Shown here piece by piece: positions 1-8,839 of a DNA stretch of 64,000 nucleotides. Each line of letters starts with the position of its first letter. Within the stretch, counting starts at the first letter, position 1. Where the stretch lies: positions 1 through 64,000 of the forward strand of contig DAITAO010000003.1 in NCBI GenBank assembly GCA_036824245.1, read 5' to 3'. The notes below the pieces were generated by a model. It did not search any database, had not been told where the DNA came from, and worked only from the letters and a program-made list of their open reading frames with translations. The position numbers and the translations under genes are program-made. The stretch comes from JACVRM01 sp036824245. GTDB lineage: Bacteria; Actinomycetota; Thermoleophilia; Gaiellales; Gaiellaceae.

Positions 1-100
1 GATCGACGCCGCCGCCGGCGGCCGAGCCCGCGCGCGCAGCCACGGCGACCGCGGCCACGGCCGACGCGGTGAGAGCAGCAAGGAGGAGCAGGCGGCGCAT
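1..100 (-). CDS. Secreted protein, N-terminal fragment (runs off the left edge)
   Basis: An ATG at 100 on the minus strand opens a frame that is still open at base 1. The first 33 residues form a textbook signal peptide: MRRLLLL, then a long Ala/Val hydrophobic stretch, then a small-residue region (ARAGSAAGGG) suited to signal peptidase cleavage. The mature part lies outside the window, so no function can be given. It is read away from the oxidase gene that begins 48 bases to the right on the same strand. Confidence 0.6.
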   Translation of the reverse strand, partial: MRRLLLLAALTASAVAAVAVAARAGSAAGGGVD

Positions 101-148
101 GAGGCCCGACGGTAGCCGCCGCCGTTCCAACGCCAGGCCAAGCTCGCG

Positions 149-1540
149 TTAGCTCTTCGTTCGAGCCTCTGAGCCCAAGGCCAACACCTTGCCCGGGTTG
201 AGGATGCCGTTCGGGTCGAGCAGGCGCTTGATGCCGCGCATGAGCGGCAGCAGATCGCCGTGCTCACGCTCCAGGTAGCCGATCTTGCCCAGGCCGATGC
301 CGTGTTCCCCCGTGCACGTGCCGCCGTTTGCGAGGGCCCAGTCGACGATCTTGCCGTTCAGCGAGCGGGCCCGCTCGAGCTCGGTCCGGTCCTCCGGGTC
401 GAGCATGAACAGCACGTGGTAGTTGCCGTCTCCCGCGTGGGCGATGACCGCCGCGTCGAGCCCACTCTCCTCGATGGCCCGCCGCGCATGACGGATCGCT
501 TCGGGGAGCAACGAGATCGGGACGCAAACGTCAGTGCTCATGTGCTGCCTGCCCGGCAAGGCGGCGACGAGCGCGAACAGCACGTGGTGCCTCGCTTCCC
601 AGAGCCTCGAGCGAGCCGTCGGATCGCGCTCCACCTGGAAGACCGTGCACCTCTCGTCCGTGGCGAGCTCGCGCGCCGCCTCCAGATCGCCCGCCACCCC
701 TCCTTCACTGCCTGCCAGCTCGATGAAGAGGCTGGGGTCCTCCTCGTAGGCGGTTCCCTTGTACGCGTTGACGGCGCGCAGCGTGAGCGCGTCGATCAGC
801 TCGAGCCGCGTCACGGCCACGCCGGCGCCGACGAGCGCCACGGCGGCTCGCACGGCCGCATCGAGATCCGGGAAGGCCGCCCGCACCGCCAGCACGTGCT
901 CGGGGATGCCGTGCACTCGCAGCGTCAGCTCCGTGATGACGCCAAGCGTGCCTTCCGAGCCGACGAAGAGCGACGTGAGGTCGTAGCCGGCCGACGACTT
1001 GCGGGCGCGGCTCCCCGTGCGGATCACGTCTCCGCCTGCGAGCACCACCTCGAGCGCCAGCACGTGCGCTCGCATGCCGCCGTAGCGCACCGTAGTGGTG
1101 CCGCTGGCGTTGGTCGCCGCCATGCCGCCGAGGGTCGCGTCGGCGCCCGGGTCGACGGGGAATACGAGCCCGTCGCGGCCGAGGCGCTCGTTGAGCTGCA
1201 GGCGCAAGACGCCCGGCTGGACCGTGGCGGAGAGGTCCGCCGTATCCACGGCCAGGATCCGACTCATCTGCGTGAGGTCGAGCGCGATCCCGCCGGCCAC
1301 CGGGATCACGTTGCCCTCGAGGCTCGTGGCCGCTCCGACGGCCACGACGGGCACTCGCTCGCGGTCCGCGTAGGCAAGCACGCGCGCAACCTCGTCTGCG
1401 CTCTCGGGAAAGACGACGGCGTCGGGACGGTGGGGCGCGTGGTAGGTCAGGTCGGCTGCGTGCTGGTCGAGCACCGACTCGCCGTCTGTGACACGGGCCG
1501 GATCGCCCACGGCGGCCGCGAGGTCGGCGACCAGGCTCAC
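149..1540 (-). CDS. FAD-linked oxidase, glycolate oxidase subunit GlcD / D-lactate dehydrogenase type
   Basis: The predicted 463-residue flavoprotein oxidises a 2-hydroxy acid such as glycolate or D-lactate. The FAD-binding PCMH half shows PDAVVFPES, the PVVAVGAATSLEG loop and VDPGADATLGGMAATNASG. The C-terminal FAD-oxidase half carries the family signatures HAGDGNYH and GTCTGEHGIGLGK, with an ending like LLDPNGILNPGKV. The frame stays open upstream, but the Arg/Ala-rich extension looks non-native. The GTG at 1540 overlaps the stop of the upstream gene by four bases (GTGA) and gives the normal family length. The family is certain. The exact substrate (glycolate, D-lactate or 2-hydroxyglutarate) cannot be told from sequence. 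Confidence 0.9.
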   Translation of the reverse strand: MSLVADLAAAVGDPARVTDGESVLDQHAADLTYHAPHRPDAVVFPESADEVARVLAYADRERVPVVAVGAATSLEGNVIPVAGGIALDLTQMSRILAVDTADLSATVQPGVLRLQLNERLGRDGLVFPVDPGADATLGGMAATNASGTTTVRYGGMRAHVLALEVVLAGGDVIRTGSRARKSSAGYDLTSLFVGSEGTLGVITELTLRVHGIPEHVLAVRAAFPDLDAAVRAAVALVGAGVAVTRLELIDALTLRAVNAYKGTAYEEDPSLFIELAGSEGGVAGDLEAARELATDERCTVFQVERDPTARSRLWEARHHVLFALVAALPGRQHMSTDVCVPISLLPEAIRHARRAIEESGLDAAVIAHAGDGNYHVLFMLDPEDRTELERARSLNGKIVDWALANGGTCTGEHGIGLGKIGYLEREHGDLLPLMRGIKRLLDPNGILNPGKVLALGSEARTKS

Positions 1541-2145
1541 CGGCGACGCACCGCCCCGGCGAGATAGCGCAGCCCGTTCCAGGCGGCCCCGGGCATGCGT
1601 CGGCGGGACGTGCTCAGCGCCTCCTGGAGCGCCTGTGCGGCGTCTTCGTGCACGCCTTCGCCGTGCCCGACCAGAATGCGCCGCGGCTCGACCAGGCGGA
1701 GCGCCGGAGGCGGGGTGAGGCGGAGCGACGGATTGACGCCCAGTCGATCGCCACGCCCCAGGAAGTACGGCAACGTGCCGAGCGCATCGGCGCACACGAG
1801 CACCTGCCGATCCTCCCACCAGAGCGCGACCTCGCGCCAGCCGCGCATGTCGACGAGCGGGAGGAAGGCGAAGGGAGTACCGGCCGAGTCGCGCGGCACG
1901 CGTAGGTGACGCACATCCAGCCGCTCGGCGAGGGCGGCGCAGTTCCGGTTGTGCCGGTCGAGCAGTTGGATGACGCCGCCCGCCTGGCCCGCACTACGCA
2001 CGCGCTCCTCGAGCCCGGACACGTCCACCGGGTCGACGAGCCAGACGCTCCCGTCGGCAACCAGTGCGTGCGAGGTGCGGCCCCTAACCTCCTCGACGAG
2101 CCAGCCGAAGCCCGCTTCGAACTCGTCGACCCATCGGAACTGCAT
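1537..2145 (-). CDS. Metallo-beta-lactamase-fold-like protein with degenerate metal site
   Basis: This 202-residue protein has the layout of a small MBL-fold hydrolase. A strand-rich N-terminus ends in WLVDPVDV. A helix precedes the position where HxHxDH is expected, a VLVCADAL strand follows, and then RILVGHGEGVH. At the HxHxDH position only LLDRHNRN is found, so most zinc ligands appear lost, although the late Asp and His motifs persist. The gene is translationally coupled to the downstream FAD oxidase. The assignment is by overall pattern only. It could be a non-catalytic relative or use a different metal arrangement. Confidence 0.55.
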   Translation of the reverse strand: MQFRWVDEFEAGFGWLVEEVRGRTSHALVADGSVWLVDPVDVSGLEERVRSAGQAGGVIQLLDRHNRNCAALAERLDVRHLRVPRDSAGTPFAFLPLVDMRGWREVALWWEDRQVLVCADALGTLPYFLGRGDRLGVNPSLRLTPPPALRLVEPRRILVGHGEGVHEDAAQALQEALSTSRRRMPGAAWNGLRYLAGAVRRR

Positions 2146-2202
2146 ACCGGGACGCTACTGTGGCCGTGTGGACGCTTGCGTGCCGGTCGAGAAGCACGCG
2201 AC

Positions 2203-2994
2203 TTGATCCACGAGGCCGCGCACGGCTTTGCCCGCGCCGCCGACCTCTATGAGCGTGCGCGGCCGGGTTACCCAGATGCCGCGCTCGAGCAACTCGCCGC
2301 CGAGTTCGCCCTGGACGCCTCGAAAAACGTCCTCGACCTTGGTGCCGGCACGGGCAAGCTCACGCGGCAGCTGCTTGCGACCGGGGCGCGTGTCATCGCG
2401 GTCGAGCCGCTCGCCGAGATGCGCGAGCAGCTGGCCGCAGCGGTGCCGTCGGTCGAGCCGCTAGAGGGCACCGCGGAGGCGATTCCGCTGCCCGACCGCT
2501 CGGTCGACCTCGTCACTGCGGCGTCGGCCTTCCACTGGTTCGACGGCGAGCGGGCGGTCGCCGAGATCCACCGCGTGCTGCGGCCCGGCGGCGGGCTCGC
2601 GCTGCTATGGAACGCCCGCGACGCGTCGGTCGAGTGGGTGCGCGACGTTTCCGCCGTCCTCGAGCGCGCCGTGCGTGCGCAGTTCGCACCCGGCGAGTAC
2701 GAGACGGCGCGTCGGCTGGGAAGCGGAGCCTGGCGAGAGGCTTTCGCAGCGACGACGCTCTTCACGGCGCTCGAAGAGCGCGAGCACCCGCACGAGCACG
2801 AGCTCGATCTCGAGGACCACGTCGCCCGTTTCCTGTCCGTGAGCTACATCGCCCTGCTACCCGAAGCCGAGCGGGCACGGGTGGCGGCGGAGATCGAGGC
2901 GTTGCTGCGCGGGCACCCGCAGACCCGCGGCCGCGGTCGATTCGCAATGCCCTACCGCACCCAGGTGTACGTCTCGCGGCGCCGCGACGACTAG
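2203..2994 (+). CDS. Class I SAM-dependent methyltransferase (Methyltransf_11 type)
   Basis: About 263 residues. The N-terminus has AADLYERARPGYP, typical of a common bacterial methyltransferase group. Next come motif I VLDLGAGTGKLT (SAM binding), the acidic motif II end VIAVEP, DLVTAASAFHWFD, and EIHRVLRPGGGLALLWN. The frame is open far upstream, but that extension runs through the divergent neighbour. A TTG at 2203, preceded by a GAGAA-like ribosome site about nine bases away, best fits the family start; TTG 2176 is the alternative. The gene is divergent from the MBL-like/oxidase pair. The substrate is unknown. Confidence 0.8.
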   Translation: MIHEAAHGFARAADLYERARPGYPDAALEQLAAEFALDASKNVLDLGAGTGKLTRQLLATGARVIAVEPLAEMREQLAAAVPSVEPLEGTAEAIPLPDRSVDLVTAASAFHWFDGERAVAEIHRVLRPGGGLALLWNARDASVEWVRDVSAVLERAVRAQFAPGEYETARRLGSGAWREAFAATTLFTALEEREHPHEHELDLEDHVARFLSVSYIALLPEAERARVAAEIEALLRGHPQTRGRGRFAMPYRTQVYVSRRRDD

Positions 2995-3044
2995 TCCCTG
3001 GCCAGAGTGAACTTCCTCACTCGGATGGGTGGTTCTCGGCGTGA

Positions 3045-4655
3045 TTGCGTTTGGATCCGCACGAAGACCGCAATTCCTTCTATGTGAGCTTTTCTTCCCT
3101 GCGGCGCCGCGGCATTCGCGCGCTGGCGTGCGCGCTGCTCGTCTTCTGCGTTGCGGTGCTCAGCGCCGAAGGCGCGACCGCGTCCGGCGGCGTGCAAGCG
3201 TTGCTCGTGCCCGGTCAGGTCCTCGTCAAGTTCCGGGCCGGCACGTCGCTGTCCGATGCCCAGCAGTCCCTCACTCGCGCCGGCGTCGTCGGAGCCGGAG
3301 TAGTTCCGGGCATCGGCGTCACGATCGCTCGGGCGCCGGCCGGTCTGGAAGAGCAGGCGCTCGGCGTCCTGAGGGCGGACACGCTCGTCGCCTACGCCGA
3401 GCGGGACGTGTTCGTCTCCGCCACCGACACGACGCCCAGCGACCCGCTCTGGACTAGTCAGACGGGCCCTCAGGACATCGCCGCGCCGCGGGCCTGGGAC
3501 GTGGCGCAGGGCTCGCCGGCGACGGTCGTCGCCGTGCTGGACACGGGCGTAGACGCGAGTCACCCGGACCTGGCCGGCTCCACAATCCCGGGACACGACT
3601 TCATGAACGGCGACGCGGACCCGAGTGACGACAACGGCCACGGCACTGCCGTGGCCGGCGTTATCGCGGCGCGCACGAACAACGGCGCCGGGCTGGCCGG
3701 CGTCTGCTGGCACTGCACGATCCTGCCGGTCAAGGTCATCGACGTGCTCGGCAACGGCACGACGGCGACCCTCGCGACGGGCATCACCTGGGCGGCCGGC
3801 CAGGGTGCGGACGTCATCAACATGAGCCTGGCCGGGCCCGCCTCGACGCAGGCGCTGGCCGACGCCGTCAGCTACGCAGCCGCGAAGGGGATCGTGCTCG
3901 TCGCCTCCGCGGGCAACGACGCGACGACGCAGAAGATGTATCCGGCCGCCCTGCCGAGCGTCGTCAGCGTCGCTGCCACCACTCCCGCCCACACGCTCTA
4001 TCCGTTCTCCAACCGCGGCGAGGATTGGGTCGGCCTGGCGGCGCCGGGCTGTAACACGTCGTCGTTCCTGCTCGGTACGTATGTCTCGTTCTGCGGGACG
4101 TCGTCGTCCGCACCGCTCGTATCCGGCGTGGCCGCACTGGCGCTTTCGTTGCGCCCCGACGCGGGGCGCAGCGCCGTCGTCCAGGCCCTCGAGCAGGCGG
4201 CGTCGCCGATTGCCGAGGCAGGAGTACGGTACGGAGAGGTCAACGCGTACGGCACTCTCGTCGCCCTGACCAATCTGCTCGGCTCCCAGGTGTCGCCGCC
4301 GGCGGCGCCTTCAACCGTCGCTCCACCGGGTAACGCCGATACCGCCGTTACTACTGTCGCTCCCCGCGTGCTGCGCCGCCCGTCCGTATCGGGTCTCGCT
4401 CGCGTCGGTCGCCGGCTGACCGCGCGAAAGGGAGCCTGGTCCGGCTCGACTCCGATCGCGTTCCGCTATCGATGGCTGCGCTGCCGGTTCCGGACAGGTG
4501 GCTGCCGGCCCATTCCCCGCGCCGCGGGCGCCCGCTACCGCATCGTCCGGCGCGACCTCGGCCTCCGCATCCGCGTCGTCGTCACGGCGACCAACGTCGC
4601 CGGAGCGGCGGTGCGGATCTCGAAGCCCAGCGCCCGCGTTCGCCGAGCGCTCTAG
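3045..4655 (+). CDS. Secreted subtilisin-family (S8) serine protease with C-terminal Ig-like repeat
   Basis: A hydrophobic signal segment (about residues 24-46) is followed by a propeptide-like stretch and an S8 catalytic domain. The triad is Asp166 in VVAVLDTGVD, His199 in NGHGTAVAGV and Ser353 in CGTSSSAP; the oxyanion Asn is 291 in ASAGND. After a Pro/Thr linker (about 415-440) comes a roughly 90-residue all-beta repeat with RLTARKGAWSGSTP, RYRWLRC and VVVTATNVAG. The same repeat type occurs in the truncated gene at 63734. The start is uncertain: TTG 3045, or GTG 3084, which would place the signal peptide closer to the N-terminus. It is probably an exported protease acting at the cell surface. 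Confidence 0.88.
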   Translation: MRLDPHEDRNSFYVSFSSLRRRGIRALACALLVFCVAVLSAEGATASGGVQALLVPGQVLVKFRAGTSLSDAQQSLTRAGVVGAGVVPGIGVTIARAPAGLEEQALGVLRADTLVAYAERDVFVSATDTTPSDPLWTSQTGPQDIAAPRAWDVAQGSPATVVAVLDTGVDASHPDLAGSTIPGHDFMNGDADPSDDNGHGTAVAGVIAARTNNGAGLAGVCWHCTILPVKVIDVLGNGTTATLATGITWAAGQGADVINMSLAGPASTQALADAVSYAAAKGIVLVASAGNDATTQKMYPAALPSVVSVAATTPAHTLYPFSNRGEDWVGLAAPGCNTSSFLLGTYVSFCGTSSSAPLVSGVAALALSLRPDAGRSAVVQALEQAASPIAEAGVRYGEVNAYGTLVALTNLLGSQVSPPAAPSTVAPPGNADTAVTTVAPRVLRRPSVSGLARVGRRLTARKGAWSGSTPIAFRYRWLRCRFRTGGCRPIPRAAGARYRIVRRDLGLRIRVVVTATNVAGAAVRISKPSARVRRAL

Positions 4656-4660
4656 GCACT

Positions 4661-5128
4661 TTAGGACCGCCGCTCGCGCAGCTCGCGCGAGAGCGGCAGC
4701 CCGTACCAGATACCGGCAAACAGCCCGGCCGTCAGGGCCACGACGAGGGCCGTGACGATTCCCTGATAGAGCAGATCGGTGATGAGAAAGACGGTGCCCG
4801 TCATCGCGAGCGCGAGGAAGACCGTGCCGGCCAGCGCCAGCCGATTGGCCGTTCGCAGCATCGCCTCCTTGTCGTAGTCACGCCAGCGGATCCGGTGGTA
4901 GGCGGCCGGCGCGATGAGGAAGACCGAGCCGGCCATCGTGCACATGAGCGTCCCGAAAAACGTGTGCTTCTGAAGCTCGGTTACCTGGCCGAAGCGGTTC
5001 GTGAACGGGACGGCGAGCAGGAACGCAAAGAGCACCTGCACGCCGGGCAGCACGACACGGAGCTCGTTGAGCAGCTCGATCAGCTCGCGGTCGAGATCCT
5101 CACCACTCTTCCGGCCACTGTCCGCCAC
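4661..5128 (-). CDS. DUF6328 family small membrane protein
   Basis: The 155-residue protein starts with an acidic/amphipathic helix (LDRELIELLNELRVVLPGVQ). Four hydrophobic membrane segments follow, including VLFAFLLAVPF, FFGTLMCTMAGSVFLIAP, LALAGTVFLALAMTGTVFLI and GIVTALVVALTAGLFAG. The order 'ELLNELRVVLPGVQVLFAFLL..PF...F' and the AYHRIRWR loop match the uncharacterised DUF6328 family, common in actinomycetes. No transport or catalytic motif is visible. The GTG start is at 5128. It is convergent with the subtilase gene, with only five bases between the stops. Confidence 0.7.
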   Translation of the reverse strand: MADSGRKSGEDLDRELIELLNELRVVLPGVQVLFAFLLAVPFTNRFGQVTELQKHTFFGTLMCTMAGSVFLIAPAAYHRIRWRDYDKEAMLRTANRLALAGTVFLALAMTGTVFLITDLLYQGIVTALVVALTAGLFAGIWYGLPLSRELRERRS

Positions 5129-5142
5129 GGACGGGAGACGCT

Positions 5143-5154
5143 ACTACCGGTAGT
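5143..5154. promoter_or_regulatory. 12-bp perfect palindrome upstream of the DUF6328 gene
   Basis: The sequence actaccggtagt is a perfect 12-base palindrome lying 15 bases upstream of the GTG start of the membrane-protein gene, inside its likely promoter. It could be an operator for a dimeric regulator. No regulator gene is adjacent, and a short palindrome can arise by chance. Confidence 0.25.
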
Positions 5155-5282
5155 GGCACAGCCGCGCCGCCTTGTCACGCCATCTGCGGCGATCTAGTAG
5201 TGAACGCAGACTGGACTTCCTGATGATTCCGAGGGATGTGCGGCGTGTAGGGCAACCCCGCCCGGCACGAAGGAGGAACCGA

Positions 5283-5465
5283 ATGCTCAGGATCGTTTGC
5301 ATCGCCTCGATGGCCGCGACCTTCTCCTTCCTGTTGCTCGCTCTTGTAGGCGCGGACAACACGCGCGCGGTAGGTGGTCTGGGCGGCTCGGATCTCGTGC
5401 TTCGCCCCACCCGCTCAGCGACTTTGTGTGTCGGTGCGGGTCAGTGGAAACTGACCCAGGTCTGA
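5283..5465 (+). CDS. Small secreted or membrane-anchored protein, 60 residues, unknown function
   Basis: A strong ribosome site (aaggagg at about 5269-5275) lies seven bases before an ATG. The product opens with MLRIVCIASMAATFSF and a continuous hydrophobic run to LLLALVGAD, a convincing signal peptide or membrane anchor. About 35 mature residues with one Cys follow. The longer frame starting at 5172 has no such site and an Arg-rich, unlikely N-terminus. No family is recognised. A stem-loop (5438-5457) overlaps the 3' end of the frame. Confidence 0.5.
   Translation: MLRIVCIASMAATFSFLLLALVGADNTRAVGGLGGSDLVLRPTRSATLCVGAGQWKLTQV
5438..5457. repeat. Perfect 8-bp inverted repeat (stem-loop) at the end of the small secreted gene
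   Basis: gggtcagt and actgaccc flank a four-base loop (ggaa, a GNRA-type tetraloop), giving a stable hairpin. No T-run follows, so it is not a standard rho-independent terminator. It could be an RNA stability element, or an operator for the gene that begins at 5500. Confidence 0.4.
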
Positions 5466-5499
5466 CCCAGCCGCAGCGCGACATAGACTTTCGTCCGAC

Positions 5500-5892
5500 G
5501 TGGGCGACATGGCGAACGTCCAGAAGGGCAAGCCGCATGTAGTCGGAGTCGATGCCGACGCGCCCTCGGTGGTCTGGATCGAGATCCCGCTCGTCCCGTA
5601 CCCCGATACCGAATGGCAAGCCATCTTCGATGCTGTCCCGCCGGGCGTGTCGTATTCGATTGCTCACGGGCCGCCGATGATCTCTCCGCCAGGCGTCAAG
5701 ATTCGCTGCTCGGAGGGCGACATCGAGGGCAGCGTCAACGAGGCTCGCGAGCGCGTCGAGGGCACAAACCGGGAGTACGCCCGGACTGTTATTCCGAGGC
5801 GAGAAGCTCAACTCAAGCGTGCGCAGGAGATGAGCCAAGAGACGGCCGAGACGATGAAGCGGGTTCAAGAGAAGCTCGACCAGCTCGGCTAG
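5500..5892 (+). CDS. Hypothetical protein with C-terminal coiled coil
   Basis: A 130-residue soluble protein, starting at GTG 5500 or in-frame ATG 5509. The N-terminal 70 residues are Pro/Val-rich and strand-like (VVWIEIPLVPYPDTEW, GVSYSIAHGPP). The last 60 are highly charged and helical (EARERVEGTNREYAR, then KRAQEMSQETAETMKRVQEK), a likely coiled coil. There is no signal peptide, membrane segment or known catalytic motif. Its codon use agrees with real genes of this genome. Confidence 0.55.
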   Translation: MGDMANVQKGKPHVVGVDADAPSVVWIEIPLVPYPDTEWQAIFDAVPPGVSYSIAHGPPMISPPGVKIRCSEGDIEGSVNEARERVEGTNREYARTVIPRREAQLKRAQEMSQETAETMKRVQEKLDQLG

Positions 5893-6186
5893 GGCCACGC
5901 CACGCGCGGCCATCTAGCGGACGGTCTCGCTGCTCCCCGCTACGTGGCCGATCCATCCGCCGAGGATTTATGGCCACTTCAGTGCGGATATAGAACCCCG
6001 TGCGCGAGGCCGAAATGCGGATTTTGTCTCAGGTAGTACGACTGCGCCCGCTCTTCGACGAGCAGATTCGCGTAATGCTCGGTTCGCCTATTAGGCGAGT
6101 CTGTGGAGAGCTGCTTCGTACCGAACGCTCAGGGTTACCGGCACGCGTTGGGTGAATCAGGAAGCCGGTGAGGGAGTAGTCTGGTT

Positions 6187-7371
<1,185 letters not shown>

Positions 7372-8123
7372 ACCAGCTCGCGCCTAGGTCGCCGGCCGGC
7401 CCCTGTTCGGCGAAGAAGCCGACTGAGCGCAGGCGAAGCTGCGTCAATCGCATCGCTTCGGCGTGGAAGGCGGTCGGCTCGACGCCGCGCTCGGTCGACC
7501 CCAGCCGCGGCTACTTCCCGCGCGCGTGCCTGCGCGCTCGCATTCGGTCGAATGCTCCCCCCTCGTCCAGCATTTCACTTCCCCCGAAGACGTAGCCGCC
7601 AGGCCGTGTCGCCCGTTCGGCTCTTCTGCGACAACCAGCGCCGGCTGACGCTGTGCCGACAGGCCCTACGGACGCAGCCGGACCCGCGGCGGCAGGGCAA
7701 ACGGCGCTTCCTCTTCTTTCTCGCGCGTGCGAGGTGCCTGCGAAAGCCGAATCGTGGCCCCGATGGAGCACAAGATGCTTTGGACACATGGCGCGCAAGG
7801 CTCCAATTCGCGCCGATGTGCTGAAAGTATCTTGCTTTGCTTCCGGTGACGTAAAGCCTGAGTTGCAGGCAATTCATCGCCAGGTTAACCCGACTTGAGG
7901 TAATGCGGCACAATTTGCGGCGCAAAAACTTCTGAAAAATCCACGGAATAAATCACTAAAAACATGATGCTAAAATCGGTGCTAGAATTCCGGGGCGCAG
8001 AGGCTTAGCGCGGAAGCCGATGAGGACTCCGAAGTTCCTCTTCGACTGTCACATCTGGCCTGAGTGCTCAAGGAGAGCTTGCTGGAGTCTGCTCTCAGCC
8101 TTTCAAGACGTTAGGAGCAGCAC
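7372..8123. other. Intergenic region, no convincing gene
   Basis: About 750 bases separate the sigma factor from the next gene. The frames present are Arg/Pro/Ser-rich with no family features and look like chance readings. The last third (about 7890-7990) is clearly AT-richer than anything nearby, with several A-runs, and probably holds the promoter and a leader for the gene at 8124. Nothing else was recognised. Confidence 0.5.
7968..7976 (+). promoter_or_regulatory. Candidate extended -10 element upstream of the gene at 8124
   Basis: tgctaaaat fits the extended -10 pattern (TGn followed by TAAAAT, five of six matches to TATAAT) inside an AT-rich patch about 150 bases before the ATG at 8124. 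No good -35 hexamer sits at the normal spacing, as is tolerated for extended -10 promoters. A second candidate hexamer, tagaat, is at 7983-7988. Either would leave a leader of more than 100 bases. Confidence 0.3.
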
Positions 8124-8435
8124 ATGCATGCCACCGTGAGACGGTACGAAGGTGTCGACGCCAGTCGCACCGGCGAGTTGAAGACGAAGGTCAACGAGAC
8201 GCTCATTCCGCGTCTGAGCAAGGTGCCCGGGTTCAACGGCTACTACCTGTTCGAGGCCGGCAACGGCGTCATGAGCTCGTTCAGCCTCTTCGACAACTCG
8301 GCCCACGCCGACGAGGCGACGCAGCTCGTCGCAAACTGGGTGCGCGACGAGAAGCTCGAGTCAGCGCTTCCCAACCCGCCGAAGATCACCCTCGGCCCGG
8401 TGATCGCCCAGAAGAACGGCGTCGCAGTCGCGTAA
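8124..8435 (+). CDS. Small dimeric alpha/beta-barrel-like (ABM-type) protein, function unknown
   Basis: 103 residues starting at ATG 8124 with aggag seven bases upstream. The pattern TVRRYEGVDAS...LIPRLSKVPGFNGYYLFEAGNGVMSSFSLFDN...A is typical of antibiotic-biosynthesis-monooxygenase-like or stress-responsive ferredoxin-like barrels: strand, helix, 'PGF..Y', strands, helix. No heme or flavin ligand can be named. It is transcribed alone, with an AT-rich upstream region and a strong hairpin directly downstream. Confidence 0.6.
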   Translation: MHATVRRYEGVDASRTGELKTKVNETLIPRLSKVPGFNGYYLFEAGNGVMSSFSLFDNSAHADEATQLVANWVRDEKLESALPNPPKITLGPVIAQKNGVAVA

Positions 8436-8456
8436 GCGCTTCAGCGGCTTGCCAGA

Positions 8457-8486
8457 GAGAAGGCCCGGCGCGCGCCGGGCCTTCTC
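8457..8486. terminator. Perfect 13-bp stem hairpin, transcription terminator
   Basis: Thirty bases form a perfect palindrome (gagaaggcccggc, loop gcgc, then its complement), 21 bases after the stop of the gene at 8124. There is no long T-run, but strong GC hairpins of this kind often end transcription in high-GC actinomycetes. Confidence 0.65.
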
Positions 8487-8589
8487 ATGTCGCTAGCCCT
8501 CCACAGCTCACAGCGGGCACGCAGGCTGCCCTTGCCGGCTCCGACGGGTATCTTCAGAAGCCGGACGTCCCCGGGATGAGGAGGTTGGC

Positions 8590-8703
8590 GTGGCGACGAG
8601 AAAACAGAAGCTACGAGCAACGGCGGCAGGCAACCCGCTTTCTGACAAACCGAAGCCCACGAAGAAGACTGCGAAGGTGAAGAAGACCTCACGCGGGAAG
8701 TAG
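8590..8703 (+). CDS. Very small lysine-rich basic protein (37 residues)
   Basis: GTG at 8590 is preceded by gaggagg with ideal spacing of about five bases, and the frame ends at TAG 8701-8703. The product begins VATRKQKLRAT and ends with a Lys/Thr tail (KPTKKTAKVKKTSRGK). It has 13 Lys or Arg residues out of 37 and a single Asp, so it is extremely cationic. This resembles histone-tail-like or ribosome- and DNA-associated small proteins, but no family is recognised. It lies alone between a terminator and the fabF region. Confidence 0.45.
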   Translation: MATRKQKLRATAAGNPLSDKPKPTKKTAKVKKTSRGK

Positions 8704-8805
8704 GTCGCTCCGACGCGGCGAGCCCGGCTCGAAATCTAAGCTCGTCTCGCCACTGTTTCGTTTGCCTGGCAGGGGCTCAGTGAGCCCGAAGCCCGCACGG
8801 GCAGT

Positions 8806-8829
8806 ATCGAGGGCAGGATTTGAACCTGC
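8806..8829 (-). other. tRNA 3'-end remnant (T-arm and acceptor 3' strand)
   Basis: On the minus strand the sequence reads as a perfect T-arm: stem gcagg, loop ttcaaat, stem cctgc, followed by a seven-base acceptor-like strand cctcgat. The 5' acceptor partner, D-arm and anticodon arm are missing, because the upstream bases are the 3' end of fabF. No CCA follows. This looks like a partial tRNA copy of the type left by integrases at attachment sites. No integrase gene is in the window. Confidence 0.45.
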
Positions 8830-8839
8830 GAGTTCCGGG

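Noticed and set aside
260..1567. Long plus-strand open frame opposite the FAD oxidase
   Set aside because: It is His/Arg/Val-rich with no family motif, and the minus-strand frame has complete oxidase signatures. It is a shadow caused by high GC content.
7575..7925. 116-residue minus-strand frame in the gap after the sigma factor
   Set aside because: It is Arg/Cys/Ser-rich with no ribosome site or family features. It is not distinguishable from chance.
8457..8486. The 30-base palindrome as an operator
   Set aside because: Its position just after a stop codon and its length and GC content fit a terminator better than a regulator site.
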